Shown in pieces: positions 16,391 through 24,678 of a DNA stretch of 64,000 nucleotides (position 1 is the first letter of the stretch; each line of letters begins with the position of its first letter). Origin of the DNA: Candidatus Opimibacter skivensis (GTDB lineage: Bacteria > Bacteroidota > Bacteroidia > Chitinophagales > Saprospiraceae); contig JADKHH010000023.1 of NCBI GenBank assembly GCA_016721905.1, positions 186,001 through 250,000 of the forward strand, written 5' to 3'. Under the pieces are notes generated by a model. It was not told the DNA's origin. It did not search any database and was given only the letters and a program-made list of their open reading frames with translations. The position numbers and the translations under genes are program-made.

Positions 16391-16523
16391 ATCTTTTACC
16401 TGCCGTTAAAAACGGCTTACATGTTATTGCCTGGAGCATGCATTTTTTTGATTTGACGTACGCGGGCTTAGTTACAAACTAAGCCCAACGGTTCTTTTTC
16501 TATGGAAGCCTGCGGCTTCCATA
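16391..16523 (+). repeat. Three-hairpin dispersed element, copy 1
   Basis: Hairpin 1 is CCGTT/AACGG (16403-16415). After ~50 bp comes hairpin 2 with arms GGGCTTAGTT and AACTAAGCCC, loop ACA. A linker beginning with AAC (core GCCCAACGGTT) follows, then hairpin 3 with arms TATGGAAGCC and GGCTTCCATA, loop TGC (16501-16523). Copy 2 follows directly and an inverted copy lies at 49132-49268. Confidence 0.75.
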
Positions 16524-16545
16524 GCTAGTCTCACTAATGATGTCT

Positions 16546-16672
16546 ATTTACCTGCCGTTACAAACGGCATACATGTTATTGCCTGGAGCATGCATTTTTT
16601 TGATTTGACGTATGCGGGATTAGTTGCAAACTAAGCCCAACGGTCTTTTCTTATTGAAGCCTAGGGCTTCCA
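16546..16672 (+). repeat. Three-hairpin dispersed element, copy 2
   Basis: Direct copy of 16391-16523 at a 152-bp offset. Hairpin 1 is CCGTT/AACGG with loop ACA. Hairpin 2 has an imperfect left arm GGGATTAGTT against AACTAAGCCC, loop GCA. Hairpin 3 has arms GAAGCC/GGCTTC with loop TAG. The middle ~55 bp between hairpins 1 and 2 is almost identical to copy 1. Confidence 0.75.
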
Positions 16673-16941
16673 TGCTAATTATTATATAAATCATCTCGAA
16701 TAGGCAGGATCCTGTCGCCCAAAACTGTTTGAGCAAAAGTGAAACCTATTTCATTCGAAAACAAGACTCTATTGGCATGAATCAATGTCAAGAAACAGGA
16801 AAATGAAATACGAGTAAGCCAAGGCAGAACAGGAAGCCAGGTAATTGCAAGAATGCGAAAGCGAGTTTTTTGGGTCACGAGCTTTTTGGTTCTTTTTTGC
16901 GGAAAAAAAGAACAAGAGTCCCCTTCAGGGGATTTAGGGGC

Positions 16942-16970
16942 AAAAAAAAAGCCCCGTTTTCACGGAGCTT
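16942..16970 (-). terminator. Terminator of the cold-shock gene
   Basis: On the minus strand: arms AAGCTCCGT and ACGGGGCTT (one T-G pair), loop GAAA, followed by nine T. Confidence 0.8.
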
Positions 16971-16999
16971 CTTGGTCTTAAGAATTAAACTATGCTTTG

Positions 17000-17191
17000 T
17001 TATGCTCTTCTGACATTTACGGCATTAAGTCCTTTTCTTCCTTCGATAAGTTCAAATGTAACTTCATCGTTTTCTTTGACTTTTTCGGTCAGTCCACTGA
17101 CGTGTACGAAGTACTCTTTGCCGGTAGACTCGTCTTTAATGAAACCGAATCCTTTGGATTCATTAAAAAATTTGACAATTCCTTTGTTCAT
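17000..17191 (-). CDS. Cold-shock domain protein (CspA family)
   Basis: 63 residues from the internal ATG at 17191; the longer upstream frame adds a non-homologous tail. It has the five-strand OB fold with RNP1 KGFGFIKD and RNP2 YFVHVSGL, starting MNKGIVKFFNESKGFGF as is typical. It binds single-stranded RNA/DNA and acts as an RNA chaperone. A -7 box lies at 17230-17223, giving a ~25-30 nt leader, and a terminator follows at 16942-16970, so it is monocistronic. Confidence 0.95.
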   Translation of the reverse strand: MNKGIVKFFNESKGFGFIKDESTGKEYFVHVSGLTEKVKENDEVTFELIEGRKGLNAVNVRRA

Positions 17192-17222
17192 TGTAATAAA
17201 ATATAAGTGATTAATTAGGGGG

Positions 17223-17230
17223 CAAAGATA
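17223..17230 (-). promoter_or_regulatory. -7 box for the cold-shock gene
   Basis: Minus-strand TATCTTTG matches TAnnTTTG exactly, 31 bases before the start at 17191. Confidence 0.5.
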
Positions 17231-17421
17231 CATAATTCTGATTATCAAGGGGTTTATTAACTTTTTATTATTTTTTTAGTTATTCCCCCAAAATCAGGCC
17301 TTTCCCAACTTTTTCCGCACCTGGAATCTCGTCCACTTATGGGTAAAGGATCGTGTCTTCAAGTGGACTGCTTCAGTATAATGCTTTGATATTCAAGTGT
17401 ATGTATATATTTGTTTTAAGC

Positions 17422-17453
17422 AAAAAAAAATGGCATCAGACGTCTGATGCCAT
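17422..17453 (-). terminator. Terminator of the 17.5-19.3 kb operon
   Basis: Perfect palindrome with 11-bp arms ATGGCATCAGA around CG (17430-17453), followed on the minus strand by a run of T. Confidence 0.85.
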
Positions 17454-17477
17454 TTCATTAGCCTGGTTTAGGCCAGT

Positions 17478-17898
17478 TTAGTTGTGGACATGAAATTCCA
17501 CCCGCTCGGTGGTTTCCTCCAAACCGTCCTCATCTCCCCACACTTTGGCCTCCAGAATCCAGTCCCCCTCCGTCAGTCCATTGGCCGCAGAAAGGATGAA
17601 ATGATCCTCAAACGTGTAAGCTCCACCGGTGTCATGGACATGCGCCTCATCCGGTTTATTGTAGACTTCTGTATTCGTGGATTTGTTGAATATCCGCACA
17701 TTGATGTGATGAACGGGCTCCCCGGTGTGGCTTTCAAATTCGACTTCGATAGCCAGCGTATCCCCGATGTGCTTGTCTGCAGCATCAGGAGAATGGATGT
17801 GAGCATGATATTCATAGATACTCGGTGGGCTCCTCATCCTTGCAGGCGATAAAGGTCAGTAATGCAGTTGCGAAAAGGAAATAGAATATATGTTTCAT
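17478..17898 (-). CDS. His-rich lipoprotein, interrupted by a frameshift
   Basis: The last 119 residues are open from 17837, but the natural start is upstream in another frame. From the ATG at 17898 the minus strand reads MKHIFYFLFATALLTFIACK, a lipoprotein signal with Cys at ~19, then DEEPTEYL and a stop. The downstream frame continues IYEYHAHIHSPDAADKHIGD. A one-base indel near 17815-17830 would join them into a ~140-residue lipoprotein. The mature part is His-rich (HAHIHS, PVHHINV, EAHVHDTG, FHVHN) and ends in an Ig-like VEFHVHN strand. Family not recognised; metal binding is inferred from His content and neighbours. Last gene of a three-gene set ending at a strong terminator. Confidence 0.65.
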
Positions 17899-17913
17899 TT
17901 TTTTTGTTTTAGA

Positions 17914-18810
17914 TTAGAATAAATGGGTTAACTGGCAATTGATCCTGGGCCTTGCATTGACCTCGCCTCCTGAATACTCATGGGATGCAGGAATAAAGTA
18001 TTGGAAAGTGCAAAGCCAGTTTTTAATTTTTAACTGGCAACCTGCAGAAACAAAGATTCCGTTTCCGCCGGTGCCATGAACCTCCGTTCCGTTCGGATGG
18101 AGATCAGTACCTACTTTTTCGAACTGTAGACCGGCCATGGGTACCAATGACGTGATTGTATCCAGCGGCAAGTCAGCAAACATCAAAAGATTGCAGGACC
18201 ATTGATTTCCGTACTGATAGTCCGTAGCTGTTTTCGAAAATCGGGTCAGGCTATTTTTCAGAATGAGTCCTGTCGATCGATAGGAGAGTGCACTGGTTTG
18301 CTGAAGCGACATGCCCAATGAGCCATTCCCCGGATTAAAGTTTTCCGGTAAATCCTGGTCATGGAGATGAGGATCATAGCTACCTGTTGGCAGAATCAAT
18401 CCTGCACCGATGTCCAGGTATATCTCCAATGGTTTTGAATCATCATTTTGTTCGAAAAAAGTATACTTCACATGCAAGCGTGTATCTGCCAGGCCACTGA
18501 CGGATTGGATGCTCTGGTCAATCGTCCGGGTATTGAACCGGAATGGCTGATAGATGCCTGCACTCCAACGGTGGGTCATGAAGTACTGAAAGGACAGATC
18601 TATAGTATGAAATGCATCTATAGATCCTTCTCCAATTCCCGGTGCAGCCGTAAATCCAGAATGGCTATACCCCAGGGAGAGGAAGCTTTTCCGGTATTCA
18701 GTCAGCAGTCCGGCAGGGTGTCCCATGATACTGCATCCACAAGCATCGCATGCAAATGAAGTTGACTGCACAGCGAACAGCAGGCATAAAATATATATTA
18801 ACCTTATCAT
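17914..18810 (-). CDS. Outer-membrane barrel protein with CDACGCS motif
   Basis: 298 residues with a signal peptide (MIRLIYILCLLFAVQSTSFA) followed at once by CDACGCSIMG. The remainder alternates in barrel fashion (YSHSGFTAAPGIGEGS, LADTRLHVKYTFFEQNDD, LYLDIGAGLILPTGSY-type strands) and ends in LTHLF with a terminal Phe, as in outer-membrane barrels. The CDACGCS start is characteristic of a Bacteroidota transporter-like family, often near metal-efflux genes. It sits 15 bases before the His-rich lipoprotein. A role in metal traffic is inferred from context only. Confidence 0.7.
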   Translation of the reverse strand: MIRLIYILCLLFAVQSTSFACDACGCSIMGHPAGLLTEYRKSFLSLGYSHSGFTAAPGIGEGSIDAFHTIDLSFQYFMTHRWSAGIYQPFRFNTRTIDQSIQSVSGLADTRLHVKYTFFEQNDDSKPLEIYLDIGAGLILPTGSYDPHLHDQDLPENFNPGNGSLGMSLQQTSALSYRSTGLILKNSLTRFSKTATDYQYGNQWSCNLLMFADLPLDTITSLVPMAGLQFEKVGTDLHPNGTEVHGTGGNGIFVSAGCQLKIKNWLCTFQYFIPASHEYSGGEVNARPRINCQLTHLF

Positions 18811-18899
18811 AATATCTGCCTGATGGCAATTGATAGGTGAAGGATTACCTCAAACAATACAGTAAAGTATTGTCTCAGGAAAGAAATAAAGAGGAGATT

Positions 18900-19277
18900 T
18901 TAAGTCAAGCCTTCGGGGGGATGTGGGATATCCTGGTGGAGCATGAAGGAGATAGACCCAACATAATTAAAGAAGGGATTGCTTCTTTGGGCAATCGCAG
19001 TGTTGGATGCATGAAAAGAGTTTTCAAAATAAACCACCATTGATTTTTCGTCCGGAGGAGGAACTGGTTTACTTTGTTTATTCTCTTTCTCTGTGGCTTG
19101 AATGGATTTTTTCAGATAGCATTTGCCATCGCATTTCAATTCAGGCTTGTTTTTGTTGATACAAAAAAGAGCGCTGATGGAATCCTGGTTGAGCTTAAAG
19201 GCGGCATATTGAACTATTTCCTTGAAAGAAACGCTCAACATGATCAATGTGAAAAATATGGCAATGCCTCGCCGCAT
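18900..19277 (-). CDS. Small membrane-anchored Cys-containing protein
   Basis: The open frame starts at 19316, but ATG 19277 gives MRRGIAIFFTLIMLSVSF, a clean signal/anchor segment. The conserved-looking core is FCINKNKPELKCDGKCYLKK with three Cys, followed by a Lys/Glu/Pro-rich stretch (residues ~65-85) and a C-terminal part containing FNYVGSISFMLHQDIPHPPE. Proteins with the CDGKCYL motif recur in Bacteroidota metal-related loci, but the function is unknown. A TATTTTTG -7 box ends five bases before the ATG, supporting this start and a near-leaderless mRNA. Likely first gene of the set running to 17478. Confidence 0.65.
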   Translation of the reverse strand: MRRGIAIFFTLIMLSVSFKEIVQYAAFKLNQDSISALFCINKNKPELKCDGKCYLKKSIQATEKENKQSKPVPPPDEKSMVVYFENSFHASNTAIAQRSNPFFNYVGSISFMLHQDIPHPPEGLT

Positions 19278-19282
19278 GTGCA

Positions 19283-19290
19283 CAAAAATA
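19283..19290 (-). promoter_or_regulatory. -7 box abutting the 19277 start
   Basis: Minus-strand TATTTTTG, five bases upstream of the chosen ATG. Confidence 0.45.
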
Positions 19291-19412
19291 CGGCATAACC
19301 TGGGATTGAGGTACAAAACCTGTTGAAAAATGGGTCAACAGTTACTTAATATTCTTAAACAGGTATTATTTCCATCATTCAATGAACAAAGGATGAGGAA
19401 AGCATAAATCGT

Positions 19413-19420
19413 TACTTTTG
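19413..19420 (+). promoter_or_regulatory. -7 box for the E1 dehydrogenase gene
   Basis: TACTTTTG matches TAnnTTTG, 49 bases upstream of the ATG at 19470. No clear -33 element. Confidence 0.45.
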
Positions 19421-19469
19421 TAGTGCAATAGCATTGTGCTGTTTATTAAAGTCTAACCAACCCTGACCT

Positions 19470-21866
19470 ATGCTCAGAGAAATCGCTGCTGAACAGCTCA
19501 AGTCCCAGAATATCCACCACGAGGAAAATGTATTTGTACGTGAGGTCCTTTCAGACTTCTGGATTTGCTGCGTGAGCAGGGAAGCCAGTATCCTGGGCCG
19601 TAAGGAAGTGCTTAGTGGGAAAGCCAAGTTTGGTATCCTCGGTGATGGAAAGGAAGTCCCGCAGGTCGCACTCGCCAGATTTTTTAACAAAGGGGACTGG
19701 AGATCTGGATACTATCGTGATCAGACCTGGATGTTTGCAACAGGCGTCTCTACGGTCGAAGATTTTTTTGCACAACTGTATGCAGATCCAGCCAATGATC
19801 CTTTCTCCGGTGGACGTCAGATGAATTGCCATTTTGCATCCCCGCTCATTGACAAGCAAGGCAAGTGGTTGTCACAGGATGACCGATATAATATATCTGC
19901 AGATCTGTCTTCTACAGGAGGTCAGATGGCTCGGGCCGTAGGTATCGCCCAGGCATCTACCTGGTATCGCAAACATGCGGAACTGGGCAAGCAGATGCAG
20001 ATGAGCCAGGATGGAAATGAAGTTTGTTTTGTCACCATCGGTGATGCAAGTACATCAGAAGGTGTATTCTGGGAAGCTATCAATGCGGCTGCGGTTATTA
20101 AAGCGCCCATGGCTGTTTCGGTATGGGATGATGGATATGGTATTTCAGTGCCTACTGCATTGCAGACCACCAAGCAGAGTATTTCCCGATTGCTGGAAGG
20201 ATTTCATATTGATGAAAACGGCGAGGGCATTTATCTCTATACCTGCAAGGCCTGGGATTATCCCGGCTTGTGCGAAATGTATGAAAGAGGTATCCAGAAA
20301 GTACGTAAGAATCATCTTCCTGCTGTATTTCATATCCAGGAAGTAACACAACCCACAGGGCACTCCACATCAGGAAGTCATGAACGTTATAAGACGCCGG
20401 AACGACTCAAGTGGGAGATTGAAACAGACTGCATCATCAAGATGGCAGACTGGATGATCGAAGCAGGTATAGCCACCCGTTCTGAACTCGAAGAATTGAG
20501 ACAACATGCCATTACCTATACACGAGCATGCAAACAAAAAGCATGGGAAGCATTCATAGGTCCTGTCAGGGTGAAGAAGCAAATGGTTGCTGATGTATTT
20601 CAACAACTGCCTGAAGAAATAAAAAATCATGATGCCATGGCGCATCTGATCAGTGAATTGAATAGCCCTCATGAGGTTTTGTTTTCTGAAGTGTTGGCGA
20701 TGGCTTCGAGGCTGAAGAATACGCTCGCAGGAAAATTTGATTTTGAAGACAACACGTTGGATTCGCTGATTAAAGAGTGGCATGAACAGGGAAGACTTGA
20801 TTTCAACACACACCTTTATGCAGAAGGACCTGGTAGTTGTCTGCAGGTACCGGTGATAGCACCTCAGTTTAATGAATCATCAGATACGCTCACAGGTTAT
20901 CAGGTGCTCAATCGTTTTTTTGATAGACTGTTTGCACGCGATGAACGCGTTGTAGCTTTTGGCGAGGATGTAGGCTATATAGGTGATGTCAACCAGGGCT
21001 TTGCCGGATTGCAGGAAAAATATGGCAAGGACCGGGTCTTTGACACAGGTATACGGGAATGGACGATCATGGGCCAGGCAATCGGTCTTTCGCTCAGGGG
21101 CTTAAGGCCTATTGCGGAGATTCAGTACCTGGACTACCTTATTTATGGACTGACACCGCTCTCTGATGATCTTGCGTCATTAAGGTACAGGACGAATGGT
21201 ATGCAGACAGCGCCTGCCATCATCCGTACCAGAGGTCATCGCCTGGAAGGTATCTGGCATGCCGGTTCGCCGATGGGTATGATCATCAATTCATTGCGTG
21301 GTATGCATGTATGTGTTCCGCGTAACATGGTGCAGGCTGCAGGCATGTACAATACACTGCTTCAAGGCAATGAACCCGGACTGGTCATTGAATGCCTCAA
21401 TGGATATCGACTGAAGGAAAAATGCCCTGATAATCTTGATGAATTTACGGTGCCGCTGGGTAGGCCTGAAATACTGCAGGAAGGAAATGACATCACCTTG
21501 GTCACGTATGGTTCCTGTGTGCGTATTGCCCAGGATGCTATACATATGCTGGAGGAGCATGGTGTGTCTGTCGAATTGATTGATGTGCAGACTTTGTTGC
21601 CATTTGACCTTGAGCATGTCATTGGAAATTCTTTGCGAAAGACGAATACGATCCTCTTCCTGGATGAAGATGTTCCAGGTGGTGGTTCTGCTTATATGAT
21701 GCAAAAGGTGCTGGATGAACAGGATGGCTATTATCACCTTGATCAGAAACCACGTTGTCTGACGGCGAAAGCCCATCGTCCGGCGTATGGATCGGATGGA
21801 GACTATTTTTCAAAACCGAATGCGGCGGAGATAGTTGGTGCTATCCTCGAGATGGTGAGAACGTGA
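19470..21866 (+). CDS. Branched-chain 2-oxoacid dehydrogenase E1, fused alpha and beta
   Basis: 798 residues joining both E1 subunits of the thiamine-diphosphate 2-oxoacid dehydrogenase. It decarboxylates branched-chain 2-oxoacids and passes the acyl group to E2. Alpha half (~1-390): the TPP motif GDASTSEGVFWEAINAA at ~190-206, plus GYYRDQTWMFATG and SGSHERYKTPERL in the phosphorylation-loop region. Beta half (~480-798): VVAFGEDVGYIGDVNQGFAG, YLDYLIYGLTPLSDDLASLR, ending in the transketolase C-domain (ITLVTYGSCV, VSVELIDVQTLLPFD). Fused E1 is common in Bacteroidota. E2 and E3 are not in the window. Branched-chain rather than pyruvate specificity is inferred from the fusion type. Confidence 0.9.
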   Translation: MLREIAAEQLKSQNIHHEENVFVREVLSDFWICCVSREASILGRKEVLSGKAKFGILGDGKEVPQVALARFFNKGDWRSGYYRDQTWMFATGVSTVEDFFAQLYADPANDPFSGGRQMNCHFASPLIDKQGKWLSQDDRYNISADLSSTGGQMARAVGIAQASTWYRKHAELGKQMQMSQDGNEVCFVTIGDASTSEGVFWEAINAAAVIKAPMAVSVWDDGYGISVPTALQTTKQSISRLLEGFHIDENGEGIYLYTCKAWDYPGLCEMYERGIQKVRKNHLPAVFHIQEVTQPTGHSTSGSHERYKTPERLKWEIETDCIIKMADWMIEAGIATRSELEELRQHAITYTRACKQKAWEAFIGPVRVKKQMVADVFQQLPEEIKNHDAMAHLISELNSPHEVLFSEVLAMASRLKNTLAGKFDFEDNTLDSLIKEWHEQGRLDFNTHLYAEGPGSCLQVPVIAPQFNESSDTLTGYQVLNRFFDRLFARDERVVAFGEDVGYIGDVNQGFAGLQEKYGKDRVFDTGIREWTIMGQAIGLSLRGLRPIAEIQYLDYLIYGLTPLSDDLASLRYRTNGMQTAPAIIRTRGHRLEGIWHAGSPMGMIINSLRGMHVCVPRNMVQAAGMYNTLLQGNEPGLVIECLNGYRLKEKCPDNLDEFTVPLGRPEILQEGNDITLVTYGSCVRIAQDAIHMLEEHGVSVELIDVQTLLPFDLEHVIGNSLRKTNTILFLDEDVPGGGSAYMMQKVLDEQDGYYHLDQKPRCLTAKAHRPAYGSDGDYFSKPNAAEIVGAILEMVRT

Positions 21867-21893
21867 GAACGTGAGAGCGTGAGAGCGTGAGAG
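21857..21893. repeat. GTGAGARC octamer array between E1 and mannosyltransferase
   Basis: Four to five GTGAGAAC/GTGAGAGC units start at the very end of the E1 coding region (its last codons) and run to just before the next gene's promoter box. Confidence 0.7.
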
Positions 21894-21902
21894 GAAATCT
21901 CC

Positions 21903-21910
21903 TATATTTG
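21903..21910 (+). promoter_or_regulatory. -7 box for the mannosyltransferase gene
   Basis: TATATTTG lies 18 bases upstream of the TTG codon at 21929, which it helps select as the start. Confidence 0.4.
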
Positions 21911-21928
21911 CTGCTCAAATCACACATT

Positions 21929-22681
21929 TTGTCGGATAAGCTGGTTATCATACCCACCTACAAAGAAAGGGAGAACATAGGTCGCATGATTGATGCCGTG
22001 ATGGCATTGGAAGGCCAGTTCCACATCCTGATCATTGATGACGGCTCCCCGGACGGCACGGCTGACATCGTCAGGGAAAAGCAGGACGACTACGGACCTT
22101 TTATTTTCCTCATTGAACGTGAAAAGAAACTTGGTCTGGGTACAGCCTACATTTATGGGTTTAAGTGGGGGTTGGAGCGGGATTACCAGTATTTCTTTGA
22201 AATGGATGCAGATTTCTCCCATCCGCCGGTTGACCTGCTCAGGTTATACAAGGCATGTGCGGAAGACGGGGCTGATGTGGCTATTGGATCGAGATATGTT
22301 CCAGGGGGCGGGGTAGTCAACTGGCCTAAAGACAGGTTGATCTTATCCAAGGGCGCCTCCTTATATACCAGGATCATCACCGGTATGCCCGTGATGGATC
22401 CTACTGCAGGGTTTATCTGTTATGCGCGACCTGTGTTAGAAACCTTAGACCTTGATAAAATCCGGTTTGTCGGCTATGCCTTTCAGATTGGCATGAAATA
22501 CCTCGCGTATAAGGCAGGATTTACCCTCAAGGAGGTTCCGATTCAGTTTGTTGAGCGTGAATTTGGTGTTAGCAAGATGCACAGCGGTATTATTAAGGAA
22601 GCCATCATTGGGGTGCTTAATCTCAGATTGAGTTCGGTGTTTAAGCCCCGACGTATGAAGGCAAAATCAACAACTGAATAG
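21929..22681 (+). CDS. Polyprenol-phosphate mannosyltransferase (GT2)
   Basis: The frame can be opened at GTG 21887, but that codon lies inside a repeat array and upstream of the likely promoter. TTG 21929 gives MSDKLVIIPTYKERENIGRM, the standard family N-terminus (250 residues). GT2 motifs: LIIDDGSPDGTADIV (nucleotide-sugar site), FFEMDADFSHPP (the DxD site as DAD), IGSRYVPGGGVVNWPKDR and MDPTAGFICYARPVL. Enzymes of this type move mannose (or another hexose) from GDP- or UDP-sugar to a polyprenyl phosphate at the membrane. No C-terminal membrane helices, so it is the soluble DPM1-like form. A bidirectional terminator follows. Confidence 0.88.
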   Translation: MSDKLVIIPTYKERENIGRMIDAVMALEGQFHILIIDDGSPDGTADIVREKQDDYGPFIFLIEREKKLGLGTAYIYGFKWGLERDYQYFFEMDADFSHPPVDLLRLYKACAEDGADVAIGSRYVPGGGVVNWPKDRLILSKGASLYTRIITGMPVMDPTAGFICYARPVLETLDLDKIRFVGYAFQIGMKYLAYKAGFTLKEVPIQFVEREFGVSKMHSGIIKEAIIGVLNLRLSSVFKPRRMKAKSTTE

Positions 22682-22736
22682 GAGTTATTCCTTTTCGTGC
22701 AGGTGTTGAAGCAAAATTGAACATTCTCCATATGAA

Positions 22737-22785
22737 ATAAAGAAAGCGGCCATACAAAGATGTATGGCCGCTTTCTTTCATTTAA
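22737..22785. terminator. Bidirectional terminator
   Basis: Stem arms GAAAGCGGCCATAC and GTATGGCCGCTTTC, loop of six bases (AAAGAT), with A-rich left and T-rich right flanks between convergent genes. Confidence 0.88.
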
Positions 22786-22822
22786 TGACAACGTCGGGAA
22801 ACACACGTTGAAAGTCTCTGGA

Positions 22823-23206
22823 TCAATTGCGTTTCATTGTGGCACCGATACCTAATATCGATATGCTGATTTCATCGCATTTAATGGAAGAAACCTGATA
22901 TTCCACTTCTGTTGAATTACTTCCTTTTTCCGCCTTGGTGTTGAAGGATGTATTGCCGTTAACTGTATAGGATTTTTCCTCCAAAACGACGCCACCCACT
23001 TCACCACCGATGAGCACATCATCGGGATCGATCAGGGTACCATCAGATTTGAATTCCACATCTCCCAGGTCAAGTCCGATGGCAGTGACAGACCATGAAC
23101 CTATGAGTGTATCCCCAAGGTCCGTACAAGGTGCATCATCATCTTTGTTGCAAGCAACACTTACGGCTAGAAGAAAAGCCAGTAATAAGAAATTTAAAAT
23201 TTTCAA
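22823..23206 (-). CDS. Lipocalin-like lipoprotein
   Basis: 127 residues from a TTG start (no nearer ATG). The lipoprotein signal LKILNFLLLAFLLAVSVAC has Cys at ~19, followed by NKDDDAPC. The mature part contains LIGSWSVTAIGLDLGDVEFK, SYTVNGNTSFNTKAEKG and ISILGIGATMKRN, consistent with a small lipocalin-like beta-barrel of the G-x-W type common among Bacteroidota surface lipoproteins. No ligand can be inferred. It stands alone. Confidence 0.7.
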   Translation of the reverse strand: MKILNFLLLAFLLAVSVACNKDDDAPCTDLGDTLIGSWSVTAIGLDLGDVEFKSDGTLIDPDDVLIGGEVGGVVLEEKSYTVNGNTSFNTKAEKGSNSTEVEYQVSSIKCDEISISILGIGATMKRN

Positions 23207-23414
23207 AGTAGTAGTTTTTAAAGGTTGATAAATTAAAATACGGCACCAATATAAGTTATTTTTATAGCCAATGTGCCTAATGATTAGGGCTTAGGCAGTT
23301 AAGGCTTAGTGGGTTATTCAGTAGATTCTGGATAAACTCGTGCAAAACAACAGGATGGAAGAGTGGGTAAAGGTTGGGGACGAATATTAGGTGGTAGGGT
23401 GATTTTGATTAGGG
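23207..23414. other. Intergenic, little seen
   Basis: AT-rich, with a few GGCTTAG repeats (23287-23312). No gene or hairpin of note. Confidence 0.4.
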
Positions 23415-24314
23415 TCAAGCTTTGGCAGCTTCATTTTCTATATAGGCTATGCCCAGGTGGTTTTCAACGATTTTGGATGCTTTTGAATGTCCAAAAGTGT
23501 GCATAAATGCATGGTGAGTGGTGAGGATAAGATCCTGTAAATGGTTGTCTGACTCCATGTCTATGACAGTTACGCCGATTGCGGAACATTTATCTTTTGA
23601 TATGTGCCGTGCATGAGATTTATTGGTCTTGTGGTCACTAAACTCTTTTAAAATGAGTTTTGCCTTAGTTGCATCGTTTCCGCACATGTTTCTCGTGAGC
23701 CATTCCTCCGCAAGTTTTTCAGACCAATCAATGGCATGTTGACAAGCGCCCAACAGGGTAGGGTGGTATTTTGAAATAATGACCTGCCATAGAGGCGCAG
23801 AGCTTGGATTTGCTTTAATGTCTTTTTTTGCTTGTTCAAATTCATCCAGCACAGCCTGACAAGCTACACCTCCCATCTGTGGATCTATTGGGCCAAGATT
23901 GGATTGTTTGCCCATCATGATTCCTTTGCACGATAGAGCAATCAAGGTGCCTGCAGACATGGATATTTGTGGAATTATAGCCCGAATATCTTTTCCAAAC
24001 ATAGAATGCAGATAATCCACAATACTTTCAGCTGCTGCAAGATCTCCTCCCGGTGTATGTAAGATTAAATCTAAGCCTTTAGAGCGATCCAGTTTGTGAA
24101 TGTTCACCATGAAGGCATTCTTGTCCTTATCATTCACCATGGAATCCATAGGGTTTCTACCTTGGAGCCAACCGGAATAATAGGCGATTACATTGCGTTT
24201 GGTGTGCTGATGGATTTGGTTAAGATACTTACGGCGAATGGTGTCCAGAGGAGCTGGATTTTTATTATTGATCTCCAGTTGGATCTCCCCCAATACTTCT
24301 TTCCAATTCGGCAT
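23415..24314 (-). CDS. SDH-type Clp-fold serine protease
   Basis: 299 residues. The ClpP/crotonase fold is marked by LDLILHTPGGDLAAAESIVD (oxyanion strand), then AIIPQISMSAGTLIALSCKG, where SMSAGT carries the expected nucleophile Ser, and SNLGPIDPQMGG. This matches the serine dehydrogenase proteinase (SDH/SppA-like) family. There is no signal peptide or N-terminal membrane helix, so it is probably cytoplasmic. The start overlaps the upstream small gene as TAATG, implying coupled translation. It lies head-to-head with the type IIG enzyme, and such proteases do occur in defence neighbourhoods, but that link is inference. Confidence 0.82.
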   Translation of the reverse strand: MPNWKEVLGEIQLEINNKNPAPLDTIRRKYLNQIHQHTKRNVIAYYSGWLQGRNPMDSMVNDKDKNAFMVNIHKLDRSKGLDLILHTPGGDLAAAESIVDYLHSMFGKDIRAIIPQISMSAGTLIALSCKGIMMGKQSNLGPIDPQMGGVACQAVLDEFEQAKKDIKANPSSAPLWQVIISKYHPTLLGACQHAIDWSEKLAEEWLTRNMCGNDATKAKLILKEFSDHKTNKSHARHISKDKCSAIGVTVIDMESDNHLQDLILTTHHAFMHTFGHSKASKIVENHLGIAYIENEAAKA

Positions 24315-24523
24315 TAGATTTTAAGGATTGATGAAGGAGGTACTTGTTGAAGTTGTACCAGATGAGGTTTCTTTATACATGGAAAACTTAACAAAAAATC
24401 TCCCGGTGCGGTCCATTGTTGATGGTTGCCCTGGGTATAAGGTGACGGTACAAATCCGTTCAGGACTTCATTATATTCCTCTTCAAAATTTCTAGCTTTT
24501 TTCTGCTTTCCGGTTTTGGCCAT
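24314..24523 (-). CDS. Small protein coupled to the serine protease
   Basis: 69 residues: MAKTGKQKKARNFEEEYNEV, then LNGFVPSPYTQGNHQQW and a hydrophobic/polar tail. Its stop overlaps the protease start as TAATG, the main argument that it is real. No family recognised. A basic N-terminus followed by an acidic helix suggests a small adaptor-like protein. The complementary strand also carries a ~55-codon frame, so confidence is moderate. Confidence 0.45.
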   Translation of the reverse strand: MAKTGKQKKARNFEEEYNEVLNGFVPSPYTQGNHQQWTAPGDFLLSFPCIKKPHLVQLQQVPPSSILKI

Positions 24524-24678
24524 GAATTTGAATATTGCTGATGGTGGTTAGAGTTCCAAAGTTAAGGGTTTTATAGTTTTTGTCAAGGGGTGGTATGCAG
24601 TTTATTGGCTGTCAGGCCGTAATTGGGCTCTAGCGTCTGGTTTTTTTCTAATTTCACAACCCAAGACGTCCCTGAGAT

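Larger units (their letters stand above)
16333..16999. other. Intergenic block with repeat-family copies
   Basis: GAGAGTG repeats (16351-16383), two direct copies of the three-hairpin element (16391-16523 and 16546-16672), a hairpin with G/TTCTTTTTT and AAAAAAAGAAC arms (16890-16912), a CCCC-TTCA-GGGG hairpin near 16920 and the csp terminator. Open frames here have no coding character. Confidence 0.65.

Noticed and set aside
24331..24495. Plus-strand ~55-codon frame (MKEVLVEVVPDEVSLYMENL)
   Set aside because: It is opposite the minus-strand small gene that has a TAATG coupling to the protease, which is the better candidate; no other support.
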